A DNA stretch of 64,000 bases, from contig OZ023270.1 in assembly GCA_964006375.1 (NCBI GenBank), forward strand, positions 57,228,536 to 57,292,535, given 5' to 3'. The first letter of the stretch is position 1. Every line of letters begins with the position of its first letter. The notes beneath the pieces are model-generated. The model had not been told where the DNA came from. It saw only the letters and a list, made by a program, of their open reading frames with translations, and did no database searches. Source of the stretch: Tillus elongatus. Taxonomy: Eukaryota; Arthropoda; Insecta; Coleoptera; Cleridae. Shown here in pieces: positions 23,870 through 39,819 of the stretch. Position numbers and translations under genes: made by a program.

Positions 23870-26330
23870 GCCAATTGAGATTTCGATCCACAGAAATGCC
23901 AACAAGTGAAAAGGACTCATTACTTTGAATAACTTGGTTGTTCATTGTGATGGGTCTAGGGCTGGTAAATCTCTTATGAGATAGAAAGCAAGATTGAGAT
24001 TTTGTGGAGTTGACTTGTACAAGATTTTTACTTCCCCAGTCTAATATTTTTTGGAGATCCACAGAGCCAGAAACCTCCATGAGTCTGCGATCCTCATTTA
24101 ATTGGGCTAAAGAGACAGGCTTAAAATATGGTATATTTGAGTGGAGGGTGCTGTCATCCGCGTAACTGTGAACTGGGTTGGATATGCTAGAGAGGGGGTC
24201 AATGATGTGGAGAAGAAACAAAGTAGGGGCTGAAGCTGAACATTAAGGGACTCCTGCATTAATTGGGTACACTTTAGAAGAATGGCCATCCACGACAACA
24301 GAAATGCTCCCGTTGGAGAGGAAATTTGCTGTTCAGGTACATAGTTTTGGTGGTAGGCCATAGGCCGGAAGTTTATTAAGCAGCGTTGCGTGCCAGACCT
24401 TGGCGAATGCTTTAGATATGTCTAGAGCGACACTCTGGGATTCATCGTGTAGTTCCATAGCTTTGTTCCAAGAATGGGTGTCAAAGGAAAGGAGGTCGGC
24501 AGTTGATCTGCGCTAACGGAATCCATACTGCCTGTCGTGGATTAGACTGATTTTCAAGAAATTTTAGTAATTCGATGTTCATATACTTTTCCATCACTTT
24601 AGAGACGCCTGAAAGAAGAGAAATAGGCGTGTAGTTGCTAGGAAGCGCTTTAGATCGTTTGTTGGGGACGGGTTGTACTCGAGCAGCTTTCCAGTTACTA
24701 GGGAATATGCCTCTATTGTAAGATGTCTGAAACAGACGAGTCAGGACAGGAGCAAGTTCTGGTGCGCTTTTTTTTAGAATAATTGCTGCAATCTTGTCAA
24801 GGCCAGGGGCTTTCCTGGCATTAAGAGACGAAAGCATCTTTCGTACCTTTTTAGTTTTGAAAATGATATCCGTCATTTTATGCGCGACATTGAGGACTGT
24901 TGGTGGTTGAACATTTGGAAGTGCTTTGAGAGTAGAATTGGCGGCGAACAAGGCAAAAAGTTCAGCCTTGCCCAGGGGAAACAATTTCATCCCCTGAAAC
25001 AGGAGGTGGGAACGTGCTCTTGCAGAAATTATTCCCAATAGATTTAGCAAGAGTCCAGAAGGGTTTGTTGGGGTTGGAGCTTGGGAGGACTTTGTTTTTG
25101 ATGTGGTTATTAAACGAGTTTTTTTGCCTCAGAAAGAATGCGGACATAGCGGTTTCTTGCGTCGTTAAATGCTTGACGCTTTTCTTGACGTGGGATTGTG
25201 TAGAAGCGTTTTGTGAGCTTTAACCTTTTCAAGTCTAGCATTGTCACAGGATTTAGAGAACCAGGGCTTTTGAGTGGCTGAAGAGGTTTTCTGTGTACGT
25301 GGAATAAATAATTCCATGCCAGCATGGATAATCTCGGTGACGTTTTGTGAGATATCAGAGGGGTCAGGATGAGAGAAGCAAACAGACGCCCATGGAAATG
25401 AGGAAAATTAATTCCGCATTTCGTCCCAGTTCGCGGAATTGTAGTGCCAAACGATACGTGGGTGTGAAAACTGTGTGACCTCGGGTTGCATTTCGCAGGA
25501 AGCAGTGACCATGCCGTGGTCTGAGCGACCAAGGGGGGCGGTGACTAATGTCTTATGGCATTCAGGTTTTGTAGTAAGGAGATCCAAGGGATTTGAACTG
25601 TGTGTTGGGATGCGAGGAAAGTAAGTAGGTTGCTGAACCATATTGACTAAAGAATTGGTGACTGCAAGGGCCTCCGCTGCTCTCCCTGCTGCTCGGTTTT
25701 TGAAGATCCTGGCCATTCCTTATTATGGACATTGAAGTCACCAAGAATAGTGACCTCGGAGGAATTATATTCAGAAATCAGATGGTCGGTTCTTTCAGAA
25801 AGGTAGTCGAAGAGCTGCACAAAGTTGTTGTCAGAAGGTGACCGGTAAATGCAACAGATGAATATAGTTGCAGCCCTGAGAGAGAGATTCATCCAAAGTA
25901 TGTCTTTTCTTTCAGCTTCTAAATTGGGGAGTCTGGTGCAGGTTAGATTGCGCACATGCCTCCATGCAATCTAAAGGAAGTAAGGAGCTCATACCCCGGG
26001 AAATTAAGGTGATTAGTGGCTGTTTTGGCACTGATTTGGGTTTCGGTGAGGAAGAGGAGTTGGGGCCTATTGGCCTGGAGATAATGTTGGACGGAGTTCA
26101 GGTTAGAATTTAGGCCACATATATTCGAGAAGCATATGTTAAATCTTGATGCCGGCGCCCCCTGCACATCCCTCTCTCGGAGATCCGAATGGAGGGGTAT
26201 TTTATCTCCGGAATCTTTGGACAAGGACGCGCCATCATCATTTTTGTTTATAAGGGAAACCGACTCACACACCAGAACCGGAAACCTCCGTTGGTACTTC
26301 ACCGGCCCCTTGATGTAAGGGGTGGTACCT
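23870..26330 (-). pseudogene. Jockey-like LINE ORF2 (family A), full-length-ish but frameshifted
   Basis: Reads from the 5' side at 26302: an upstream linker, then the endonuclease (ICFSNICGLNSNLNSVQHYL, LLFLTETQISAK, VTILGDFNVHNKEW), then reverse transcriptase (KMLSSLNARKAPGLDKIAA, CFFSTSLTP-region in another frame, HSYADDSTLHSN). The fingers motif KAPGLDKI is intact here, unlike the 7.3-kb copy. At least five frameshifts or stops. The 3' end is lost within NWH after VDRNLNWH, at about 23870. It lies in the calpain intron, in the same orientation as calpain. Confidence 0.85.
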
Positions 26331-27406
26331 CCTCGGTCGTGAACAAATCCTTTACTATCACGTAAAGAAAAAGTTCACTACCACCTGCCAATTCAATGGA
26401 AAATGCAAAAATGCAATAACATAAGGGGTGTTATATTTTAAAAAAGTGTGCATCACCAACGACTTATTGGCCACCCTGTGATTATGAAGCTAATTTTATA
26501 AGATGCAGCTCAAAACACCCTACTGGGTCAAACGTTAATTACAATTAACGTATACAATTTTTGCTCTTATCTTGTATATAAACAAACAATTTAGTTTTAC
26601 CGTAGAAATGCGTCACCCTGTGTATGTATAAACAGACAAAAATTGAAGGTTACCCCGTATACAGGTTTTAGACGTTCTAGTTCGCGCTCATTTGTAGAAA
26701 TCTTTTAAAATTCATGTTTACGAAAATTTGCTAAAATATAGACTATTAAACCACAAAGTCTAGAGCTGAAACTACTGCCAACGCATCAGAAATAGGGTCC
26801 ATTTGAAATGGATTTTCCGATAATATTTTAGTAAAATGAAGGACAATGATGGTTGAAGCTGAAACTTAACGCTTCGTAAAGCATATGTATTATGACATTT
26901 CTTCTGCACAATCCATATTTGTTTCAGATTATTTGTCTGAAAACGGCAAAATGTTTACGGTTCAAATAGTGACTCTGACGTTTTAAGAAGAACAATTATT
27001 AAATGTTCAAAATATTTTTTCTGCTCTTCTTGGCCTTTTTGTGTCAAGAAAACTTAACCGTTCTATGTATTATTCAATTGGTTAGGTTAACCACACAAAA
27101 TATTTTGTTCTTGTGCTTTCCTTTGATCACCAGTGGCACCCAACATTTTTTTCTTTATATAAAATTTTCCCGGAAAAACTAGTCCAACTTTCCTGGCTCA
27201 CAAAGTTATCCAAGCCACTTACAAAAGGAGGGTACCTACCAAATTTCATTAAAATCGGCCTACTATTTTTTGAGTTATCGGTGTGAAATTCACTAATGGG
27301 GAGATCCAGACTTTTGAATTTTGAAAAAAAGTTTGCAAATAAGCGCGAACTAGGACCCCTAGAACCCATATCCGGGGTCAGTTTCAATTTATATATATAT
27401 ATATAT
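26331..27406 (+). mobile_element. composite repeat pieces meeting head-on, then (TA)n
   Basis: 26388-27285 matches the shared middle in plus orientation up to gagttatcggtgtga. It then switches directly to the inverted tail (aattcactaatggggagatc to ccggggtcagtttcaat), ending in a short (TA)n where a hAT-type element sits. The junction at about 27287 is a breakpoint between opposite-strand copies. Confidence 0.7.
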
Positions 27407-28693
<1,287 letters not shown>

Positions 28694-29953
28694 GCATGTA
28701 CATTCCTTTTGTAAATGGCTTGGATAAGTTCGTAAGTCAGGAAAATCGGACGAGGTTTTCCGGGAAAATGTTGTTTTCATTCGAAAAAAAAAATTATCTC
28801 AAAAAATAAATAAAAAATTCGGGACGCAGCAAGTGCGTTATGGTAGTGAATTTTTATTAAATGCTTCAAATTTGAATAACTAAATTTTCTATAAACTTAG
28901 AAAGTTTAATTTTGGTACATAGTAAGATCTTTACTAGGGAAAGATATCCACCAAATTTTATCAAAAGAACTTTGTAATTTTCGGAGAAAATAATCTAAAA
29001 TTTTTTTTTTGAATAACTCAATTTTCTATAAACTTAGAAAGTTGAATTTTGGTACGTGATAAGGTCTCACCCAAGGCAACATATATATAGTAAATTTCAT
29101 TAAAGCGGCTTTGTTTTTTTGGAGAAAAATTTTTTTTTGAAAGTAAAATCAACATTTTCCCGGAAAACCTCGTCCGATTTTTCTGGCTAACGAACTCATC
29201 CAAACCATTAATAAAAGAACCTGAAAGTAATATGAACTATGGAAAGAAAATGTCTCAAGAAGAATGTTTTACAAAGCCTGAAGTTTTAGTTTTAATCGTC
29301 ATTTTCCTTCATTTTACTAAAATATTTCCAGAAAATTCATTTCAAATAGACCCTTTCTCTGATGCTTTGGCAGTAGCTTGGCTATAGAGTTTATCGTTTA
29401 ATGGTATATAATTTTTGTGGAATTTTCGTAAAAAAACAATAAATTTTAATATATCCGTTATTATACAAGATACGAAAAAAATTGTATACATTAATTATAG
29501 GTTGTCTTGAGCTACATCTTAAAAAATATTTTTAGAATTACAGGGTGGCCCATAAGTCATTGGTGATTCAAATTTTCTTTTTTTTTAATCGAACACGCCT
29601 TATGTTATTGCATTTTTGCATTTTCCATCGAAATATAATACATGTTTGTAAGAAAAAGAATTCGGGACGCAGTAAGTGCCTTATGGTAGAGAATTTTTAT
29701 TTCAATTTGCTATTAACCTATAAGGTTGACCAAGAAACCACTTTTTTCGGGATCACTTTAAGTTCACTTTCGGAAATTTTTGTACATTTTCAGACAATAA
29801 AGTTATTTTGATGAAACATGGCACATTGTTTCTACTATATAGGTTATACTGATAACCAAATTTGATTCCTGCTTTGTTTAAAACAAAACATATTTGCTAT
29901 TAAAAACATTTTTATGAAAATTCACTACAATAACGCACTTGCTGCGTCCAGAC
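28694..29953 (-). mobile_element. composite repeat copy, minus orientation, with an extra embedded unit
   Basis: Follows (TA)n with the usual ggaaaatcggacgaggtttt side. It then shows an extra TIR-like start at 28818 (cgggacgcagcaagtgcgtt), the shared middle, and the 293-bp head 29661-29953 bounded by gggacgcagtaagtgcc and cgcacttgctgcgtccagac. Confidence 0.7.
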
Positions 29954-30811
29954 TTTTTTTAAATATAGTTAGACGTATTTTGTTTGATATATTTAATTAG
30001 AGAGAAGACATTCCAAGACAGGGACTCATTTACAACAAGGCAGTAGTGGTGGTGCTTGTGCTTTTTTATTTCCAAACCTTAAAATAAGTGAAGTTTGCAC
30101 TTCACTTTACAAAATTGTAGTAGCTTTATGCTCTTACTTATTGTGGGCCTATGTTGAGAATCGATAATATGTTTTGCAAATGTAGATTTTCCAACGTGGT
30201 TATTTTTAAGTGCAGAAATATTTTCTTGTATCTGGTTTTGAAACTTTGACTGAGGTAGATTGCATAATTAGGAACTAGATCACGCCGATATGCGTACTAA
30301 AAGCGATCTGGAAATAGAAGATATAAGCCAATAGTTCAAGGAAGAAGAACTTCTGGAATATTCCAGTGAATCCCATTGTGCAGTTTATGTCAAACTAATC
30401 TATATGAGAGAAAGGGGTCTCACGGAACAGAAACGTACCGGGAAACTGTTGAAAAAGTACGTAATGTGTAAAAAACAATTTAAATGTAAATAACTCAGCA
30501 AAGACAAGGAAGCAAAACGTAAAACTAGTGTCAACGTGTAAGATATCAACATTTATCTATCATCAGTCGTTTTATCTAAAACTGTCCGAGCGGTCATCTG
30601 CAAATTCCCCGAAAGTAGATAAATAAGGCAATAAAGAACATACTTAATAGGCAAAGAAATTTGATTATGGAAAAAAAATTAAAATACTTTTTTTTCGTAA
30701 CTGTTAAATAACATAAGTTTCAAACATGTTTTTTAGACTGTAACTTAAAAAGATTACTAAGCTCTGGTTTGATTAATATCAAATAAATAATTTAAATCTC
30801 TTTGTACTAAC
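29954..30811. other. intron sequence without recognisable element
   Basis: Last 860 bp of the calpain intron on the exon 1 side. AT-rich, stops in all frames, no repeat shared with the rest of the window that I could see. Confidence 0.4.
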
Positions 30812-32947
30812 CTTTTTCCATTGTGTTATTGTATGCCACAATACATATAGTTCTCTAAAATTCAACTTTCCTGAATGATCCGAATCCATAGTTGCCATCA
30901 TACTCCTACACGTGTCCTTTGAAAATGTCTTTCCGCCTCCAAACTCTATTGTTTTATCAAGAATTTCTTTTAGGCCAGGCCAACTTAACTCACCTCCCGT
31001 ATTGACTAGGCTTGTAAACATCTCGTACACGATGCTTGATTCTTTTGCTTGTGCTACTGTATAGGGGGAATCGTGTTCAAATATTGTGCGACTTACGTCT
31101 TTTTCGTGCTCACTCATGTTGTTAGGATGTTCAGAAAATACTCTAATAAGAAATTCGCCTTCTTCGTCTGGCTTAAATGCCGAGGCCACAATGCAATATG
31201 TCCCTGGAGATAGTTTATATCTAGTGGATTTCTCTCGACTTTCACTAAATTCTGGGGAGAGATCAACCGGCTTATTATTGGAAAAGAAGTTGTAATCCAA
31301 AGGCTTTGGCAGGGTTTCAACATTTGAGAGCTGAAACATATAAAATCCAACACGTATATTGTCATCGGTTTTTTTTCGCACACTTCTTCGATGCTTTAGC
31401 ACCAGCCCGACGATTATAGTAGATTTGTTTTCATCGTCACCATCGTCTGCATCTACTAGGGTCACACGATACTGAGGATTGTGCCAAAAAGTTTCAGGGA
31501 AATTCAGGCAACCGCCAGCGCTTACTCCCTTCACCCATTCCCCTTCAAAAATTGACACCATCCACCTCTTGTTTGTCTCACCAGTAAAATCCTCGTCACA
31601 TAAAGAATCTGGATTCAAGTTGTCAATTTCCAATTGATTAAAATACTTACAAAAGTCTAAATGGGTCATCCAGAATTCTCCCTCTTCGTTGGACGTAAGT
31701 CCCAACTCTTCTTTTTCTCGTTCACTTAACTTCTTCCATTCTACCGATCCATCGCCCCACGGGCCTTTCCATTCTGATTTCCCCGAAGAACTCTTTAATC
31801 TTAGCAAGGATATTTTATTTACAACATCCTGACATCTCATTTCAACATGTTTCACGTTTGTGATACTATAAACGTGCCCTGGTTCCAATCCTACGTCAGC
31901 TATGATTTCATTAGTATAAAGATCAGAATTTAGCGAACATTCTAGTAGAGAATGCCGTTCGTAAGACTTCCTCATTAGTTGGAACAGCTTCATTTGAGAG
32001 TCTTTAAAATCTTGAAGGTCGAATATCTCTGTAAGACACCCTGTAAAATCCTCAACAGCTTCAGTGACAAAACCACCATCCAAGGCCTCATAACAACCGT
32101 ACAGTTTAGCGTAAGCTTTCTGTAATAAGGCACTCCAGAATTCGTTACTTTCGCTGGAACCGAAGTATGACTGTTGTTCATCAACTATAGGCAATTTGTC
32201 ATCTATGACAATATCTATCCAGCGTCCAAAATACCAGAATCTAAAATGAAAGATTCCGGCATAATTTGAAATAAAATCCTGGTCGCCTGGCACTACCCAT
32301 GAGAAAAGGTTTTTGTACATCGTAAGATTGGCTGTTGCAGCCACAAACCAGCTGTCTTCGAGGACACTCTCTACGATGTCAAAGTTTGAACAACCTTTAA
32401 CTAAAAACTGGGGGTTTTCGACCAGTTCGTGTGGTCTCTTCCATTTTATAACGGGTTGGGACTTTGGGTCAATATAGAACGAATTGTTGTTGGCTGGAAA
32501 TTCTGGGTCTTCAAATAATGTCTTTCTAGCCAGATGGCGTTTTAACAAAATCAAATAGTCTTGTGGTACGCCCTTCGATTTTGTCTCGGAGCCTCTTTCA
32601 CCAAAATTGTAAAGTTTATTACGTCTGAGCGTTACCCCGTAAATGGAAGATTGCGGTTTTGGAACCATGTCTTCTACTTTCTCTGAAACATTACTTATAG
32701 ATTTGAGAGCGCTTGCTTGTATGTTAGGTTTTTGGTTTGTCTCCACAGCTGCTATATCTTCAAGCAGCTTACTGGTGTTTATCTTTATTTCTTTTGGCAA
32801 ACCTATAGAATAATACAGTGGCCGCGTACAAACACACTCCTGTCTAAATTGCTCTTCAGCAGTTTTTATATCTATAGCTTGCGACAGGTTTGAACATGAC
32901 TGCTGTATCGTTTTATTTGAGTTTTTGATTGTACCTTTATTTGACAT
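30812..32947 (-). CDS. calpain-like pseudoprotease, exon 1 (residues 1-712)
   Basis: The ATG at 32947 opens a 712-codon exon; with the last exon the protein is about 803 residues. Order: a 140-residue N-terminal region without a known domain, a CysPc core (about 143-440; NYAGIFHFRFWYFGRWIDIV, FWSALLQKAYAKLYGCYEAL), a C2-like CBSW domain (about 455-600; GGCLNFPETFWHNPQYRV) and a penta-EF-hand domain (about 630-803). The EF loop DSDHSGKLNFRE (688-699) keeps its ligands. The catalytic triad is damaged. The GDCW motif reads EDSW, with Ser199 for the catalytic Cys. His358 stays (PGHVYSIT). The RNPWG motif reads KSSSG, with Ser386 where Asn is expected. Drosophila CalpC and vertebrate CAPN6 are known inactive calpains; orthology to either is not shown. 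A regulatory or scaffold role is inferred. Donor GTTAGT after AAG is phase 0. Confidence 0.95.
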
Positions 32948-33096
32948 TTTTATTATGGATATTGCGTAAATAGCATTTAAAAACCGATGTGTAAATTTTA
33001 CGATTTACTAGACAGATAACATTTGACAGAGATGAGTCGTCATATATGGCAACTCTGAATTCTTCGGCCACAGATAACGGGCCCATAAATAACTGT

Positions 33097-33104
33097 TATT
33101 TATA
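33097..33104 (-). promoter_or_regulatory. possible TATA box of calpain
   Basis: Minus-strand TATAAATA about 150 bp upstream of the calpain ATG, with a TCAGA initiator-like string some 45 bp downstream. Position is plausible, but the sequence is AT-rich, so this is weak. Confidence 0.25.
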
Positions 33105-33169
33105 GCAAATTTTCGTCGAATAAAATTCCATTTTCAGCTTCAGATTCAGGTTTAATTTTATGTTTTAAT

Positions 33170-33667
<498 letters not shown>

Positions 33668-33699
33668 AAAAAGGGTTAGGGGAAAGCCGCAAGGAGACA

Positions 33700-33744
33700 A
33701 CCGTATACACGTTTTTCAAGCTTATTAGCCATCATCAGTACGGT
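33700..33744 (-). ncRNA. hammerhead ribozyme motif, imperfect copy
   Basis: Minus strand: stem I ACCGTA with TACGGT, core CTGATGA, stem II GGCT-AATA-AGCT, then GAAA. Stem III is AAAC with GTGT, so one pair is lost compared with the plus-strand copy. Probably weaker. Confidence 0.55.
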
Positions 33745-34024
33745 ATAGCCAGGTGAAGATGGGAACACTCTGGATGAAGATGCAAAAATACACGGAGTCA
33801 CAACAGGCAACCAGTGCACATTTGCAGCAACATTTGGAAGACCCTCAATCCGAGGGAAACAACCAAAATAGCCGCGGAGGCAAAGAAATCATCTGCAGTG
33901 AACATCCGAAGCCCAGGAAGTTATACTAACTATAACAGGATTTATATATGTGCACTGGTTGCCTGTTGTGACTCCGTGTATTTTTGCATCTTTATCCAGA
34001 GTGTTCTCATCTTCACCTTGCTAT

Positions 34025-34069
34025 ACCGTACTGATGATGGCTAATAAGCTTGAAACACGTGTATACGGT
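34025..34069 (+). ncRNA. hammerhead ribozyme motif, Penelope type
   Basis: Stem I ACCGTA (34025-34030) pairs with TACGGT (34064-34069). Core CTGATGA 34031-34037. Stem II GGCT (34039-34042) pairs with AGCT (34047-34050) around AATA, with U-U at the first position. GAAA 34052-34055. Stem III is ACAC with GTGT (34055-34062) and no loop, a self-complementary octamer. The predicted cleavage site follows GTA (34061-34063). Such loopless palindromic stems are known from Penelope hammerheads and are thought to act as dimers. Confidence 0.7.
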
Positions 34070-34141
34070 TGTCTCCTTGCGGCTTTGCCCTTAACCCTTT
34101 TTCCTTGTATAGTACAGAAATGCCGTGTTATAAATCCTGTT

Positions 34142-34375
<234 letters not shown>

Positions 34376-34639
34376 AAGAAAAACACACAGATTAAAACAA
34401 TATATTTATGTGAAGAATATTCATTAATGCATAATAAATTCAAACAGTCAACTTTAAAATACAAACTATATAGTACTTAATAACTACAGACTAATAATAT
34501 ACATAAAAATTAATATACAGGCGGTGATATTGAATACCCAAATATTTACACATAATAAAGCCATAAACTATAAATATTACAACAATATTATACAGGGTGA
34601 TACATCTTATAATAACAATACATATAATTACATATTTAC

Positions 34640-35370
34640 AAATTCAATCTCAGTCTTGCTTTCTTTCTCATAAGAGATACACCAGCCCTAGACCCATCAC
34701 AATGAACAACCAAGTTATTCAAAGTAATGAGTCCTTTTCACTTGTTGGCATTTCTGTGGATCGATTTCTCAATTGGCACCAACATGTCACATCAATTGCA
34801 GAAGCGGCTGCTAAGAAATTAGGTTTCCTCTTCCGGACTCGCAAATTCTTTTCACCAGCTAATCTCTATACCTTATATACTTCACAAATAAGGCCAAACC
34901 TCGAATACTGCTCCCACATCTGGGGTGCCGCTGCCGCTTCTACACTCGCTATCCTGGACTCCATTCAGAAGAGAGCTATACGTCTCATCGGTGACCCTAC
35001 CCTCACCTAAAGGCTGCCATTCCGTGACCTCTCTCTTTTTTATAGATATCTGCACGGACACTGCTCAGAGGAGCTTTCTTCTATAGTTCCTCCACCTGCT
35101 GCCCCCAACAGATCTACCAGGGGAACAGAGCGAATGCACCCTTTTACTGTCCAGGTCACTAGACATAGAACATCTTGTTATGCCCGCTCTTTTGTCCCGA
35201 GGACTTCCAAGTTGTGGAAATCCTTGCCGGCACATGTTTTTCCTTCTCCTCCGAACCTCCAAACCTTCAAGTTCAGAATTAACAAGTTGCTTCTTTCCTC
35301 CTTGTCGACACCCACGGCACGCTAGTATTTAGGCTGTAAGCCGTCGTGGTGTGTTGTTGAAATATTTTAA
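34640..35370 (+). pseudogene. Jockey-like LINE (family A), 3' end only
   Basis: 5'-truncated copy covering the end of the RT region: [66 protein letters not shown], then one stop at 35007 (after GDPTLT). It continues in frame to [16 protein letters not shown] and ends at the 3' tail gtgtgttgttgaaatatttt. The first in-frame break is the only one, so this copy is fairly young. Confidence 0.85.
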
Positions 35371-36410
35371 AAAAATTACTTCTCGAATTTTTAAGACTAT
35401 TCCCACAGTCTAACTGATTTGTAAATTTACAAAACGTATTTTTTAAAGCTCAACATTCCGTTAGTCAGTACAAAGCAAACTTAGGCACAATGTTGCTAAA
35501 CAAAATAGAATTTTTTCCTGAAGATGTAATACCCAATAATTAGCTAATTTCTTCCCTGTATTTACAATCGAAATAATCTCAACAACATCGACATCTGTCG
35601 CCGAAATGTCGATCCAAAACGGAACATCGCTCCAGATAAATATCACAAGGTATTGTAGTGCCATAGAATACAGAAAATTAAAAATATTGCGAGGTCGAGT
35701 AAGGCGGCCTCCTAGATTTCTGGCGCTGTATTAGTTTTGAGTCTTACAATAGTTTTAATTTACTACTAACTTGTGTGTCACAAAATATTAACACGGCAGT
35801 TGTTCCAAAAGAAGGTATCATCTTTAGTATTCCGGTGTACAGACAGGTCCATCCACAAATCTATGGTTAGGATATAGTCAATGCTTTTATTTTACCAAAT
35901 ACAGGTATCTTTGATGTAATATTCGTAATTCAATGATACTTGGCAAGGCAAGGTAATTTAATTCATACCATAGAATATGCTTAGTCAGTCGTACCAATGG
36001 CTAGGGAGACTACAACAATAGAGGTATCTGTAGCCAGTAGTCCAATAATATACACATTTAGTCAACAGTTAGTAGTATGTAGGTACCTAATGATAGACCG
36101 ATTGGGTAACAGACCAGCACTTCAATTTACTTTCGCCTCTGGTCGAGAGATGACACGCCATTAATAATTATATATTGTGTCCGTAAACATTCCAACCGAT
36201 TCTTATCACATCAGTTACCTCGATTTTAGCCAAATTTTGTATAGTGCGTTTCAAAATATGACAAATTGGATTTTTAACTCAGCATTATTGCCAGACTTAC
36301 TGTTTCCTCAAAAAACTACTAACTTTTTAATTCTAAATAGTGTTTTTTTACTTAGTGGTTCATTAGAAGTTTAACGATGTAAGGGTTGATTGATTTATTT
36401 CTCAAAATAA
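35371..36410. other. no feature seen
   Basis: AT-rich sequence. Short ORFs here show no recognisable domain and no coding-like bias. Confidence 0.4.
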
Positions 36411-36593
36411 AAAAAGTCTGGACGCAGCCAGTGCGTTATGGTAGAGAATTTTCGTAAAAATGTTTTTAATAGCAAATTTGTTGTTCCAAAAAGTGCAAAC
36501 AGTTTCCGAAAATAAACATAAATAAAATAAATGTTCCAGAAAAAACTGGTCCGATTTTCCTGGCCAACGAACCTCTTCAAGCTATTTACACTC
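36411..36593 (+). mobile_element. composite repeat fragment
   Basis: Left TIR (gtctggacgcagccagtgcg), then a jump to the ggtccgattttcctggccaa part; most of the middle is deleted. The hAT element is inserted at its right edge. Confidence 0.65.
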
Positions 36594-38111
<1,518 letters not shown>

Positions 38112-38577
38112 ATATAATTATTCACAAACAGCTTTAGGATCAAAATCGAAAAACATTCACCTTTTTTTTATACAGAAATTGCCTTCAGTAATGTTACACT
38201 AAATTATAGTTTTCACAAAAATTCGACAACCTTTGTTTTACAATAACGTACTAAACATTTACTATTAATTAACATCATTTCACAAAAGTCTTACAAAAAT
38301 GATCTCTACGGAAACACTAAAAAAATTTCTGCGAAAACTTTCAAATTCAGCCACTATTTAAGAGTACCTTTATACGGCAGCTCGACTTTTTCGACGAAGA
38401 ATACAAACAAGAAGCTCTCTGAATACGTCATTTCCATGGGGCTCCGCTATTTAGTGGTAAAAACGTCGTATCACAATTTGTGATATGTGTTTGTGATATA
38501 TGTCAAAAACGTGAAAAGTTGCAAAACAATTGAAATAACTCAAAAACGATGAACGATATCATTTTTTGTTTTCCCTG
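38112..38577. other. no feature seen
   Basis: AT-rich host flank of the hAT element. Confidence 0.4.
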
Positions 38578-39355
38578 CAAACATGCATAATACTTGGATA
38601 GAAAATACAAAAATGCAATAACATAAGGGGTGTTCTATAAAAAAGAAAATATGTATCACCAACGACTTATCGGCCAGCCTACGATTGTTAAAATTGGTTT
38701 ATAAGATGCAGCTCGAGACATCCTATAATTAACGTATAAAATTTGTTCTCACATCTTGTATAATAACGGATATATTGAGCTTTACCGTAGAAATTCGTCA
38801 CCCTATATATGTGGAAACAGACAAAAACTGAAACTGACCCCGTATATGTGTTTTAGGAGTTCTGGTTCGCGCTCATTTGAAGAAATCTTTTTAGAATCCA
38901 TAAGTCGCGCTCTTCTCAAATATATTTCTAAAATATAGACTATTAAGCCATAAACTCTATAGCTGAAACTACTGCCAAAGCATCAGAAAGAGCGTCTATT
39001 TGAAATGGATTTTCCGAAAATATTTTAGTAAAATAAAGGGCAATGATGGTTATAGCTGAAACTTAAGGCTTTGTAAAACATACTTATGATAACGTTTCTG
39101 CTACATAATCCCCATTTGTTTCAGATTCGTTGTCTGAAAATTGCAAATTTTGACGTTTCAAATCGCGGCTTTGACGTTTTAAGAAGAAAAATATAATTTT
39201 GTTTAAAAATTTTTCTGCTACTTGACCGCTTTGCGTCATGAAAACGTAACCGTTGCATGTAATATTTAATTGGTCTTCTTAATCACACAAAATATTTGGT
39301 TCTTGTGCTTTCCTCTGATCACCAAAAATTTTTTTTTAAAGAAAATTCACTAAAA
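38578..39355 (+). mobile_element. composite repeat, middle part only
   Basis: Shares tgcaataacataaggggtgt, caccaacgacttatcgg, gtctatttgaaatggatttt and gcgctcatttgaagaaatct with other copies. TIR head and (TA)n are missing. Confidence 0.65.
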
Positions 39356-39819
39356 AGCATTTTCCAATAAAAACTTTCTTGAAGTTTTATTGAGCTTACT
39401 ATCCAATTTCTTGAAAACCAACGGCAATTTGTTGTATAACTTATTACGTCGCAGCACTATAAAGTTGCTCATGGTAAGTTAATAATGCTGCGCTCTCTCC
39501 GACAACAATTTAAATCCTTCTTACAGAAAATATGGCACTTGATAACCTAAGGCAAAGCGCATCAATATGCTGAATTTTTGAAAGCATAACATCAACTACA
39601 AAACTCTGTAATGAAATACTTAGTCTCATGCTCTGGGGACTTTTTGGTGGTAAGTAGGCATACGTTTTTGAATTTTGCTAGCATTGATAGGCAAACTGTT
39701 TGTGTTTGTATATGGACGAAAGCCTCCTTTTATATAGGGGTAGATTTTATTGGACCTAATACTACCGTTAATACGAGGTTGATTTGGATTAAAAACATTG
39801 TGAGTCTAAAAGTGAGGAT
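39356..39819. other. unassigned, possibly piggyBac N-terminal remnant
   Basis: Contains an 83-codon frame without recognisable domain. It precedes the piggyBac remnant on the same strand, so it may be its degraded front part. Confidence 0.25.

Noticed and set aside
35690..35740. Possible transposase string GGCGGCCTCCTAGATTTC
   Set aside because: It resembles the WPPRSPDL coding motif only over a few codons, with no support on either side.
36177..36374. 65-codon ORF in unassigned sequence
   Set aside because: No start context, splice sites or recognisable domain.
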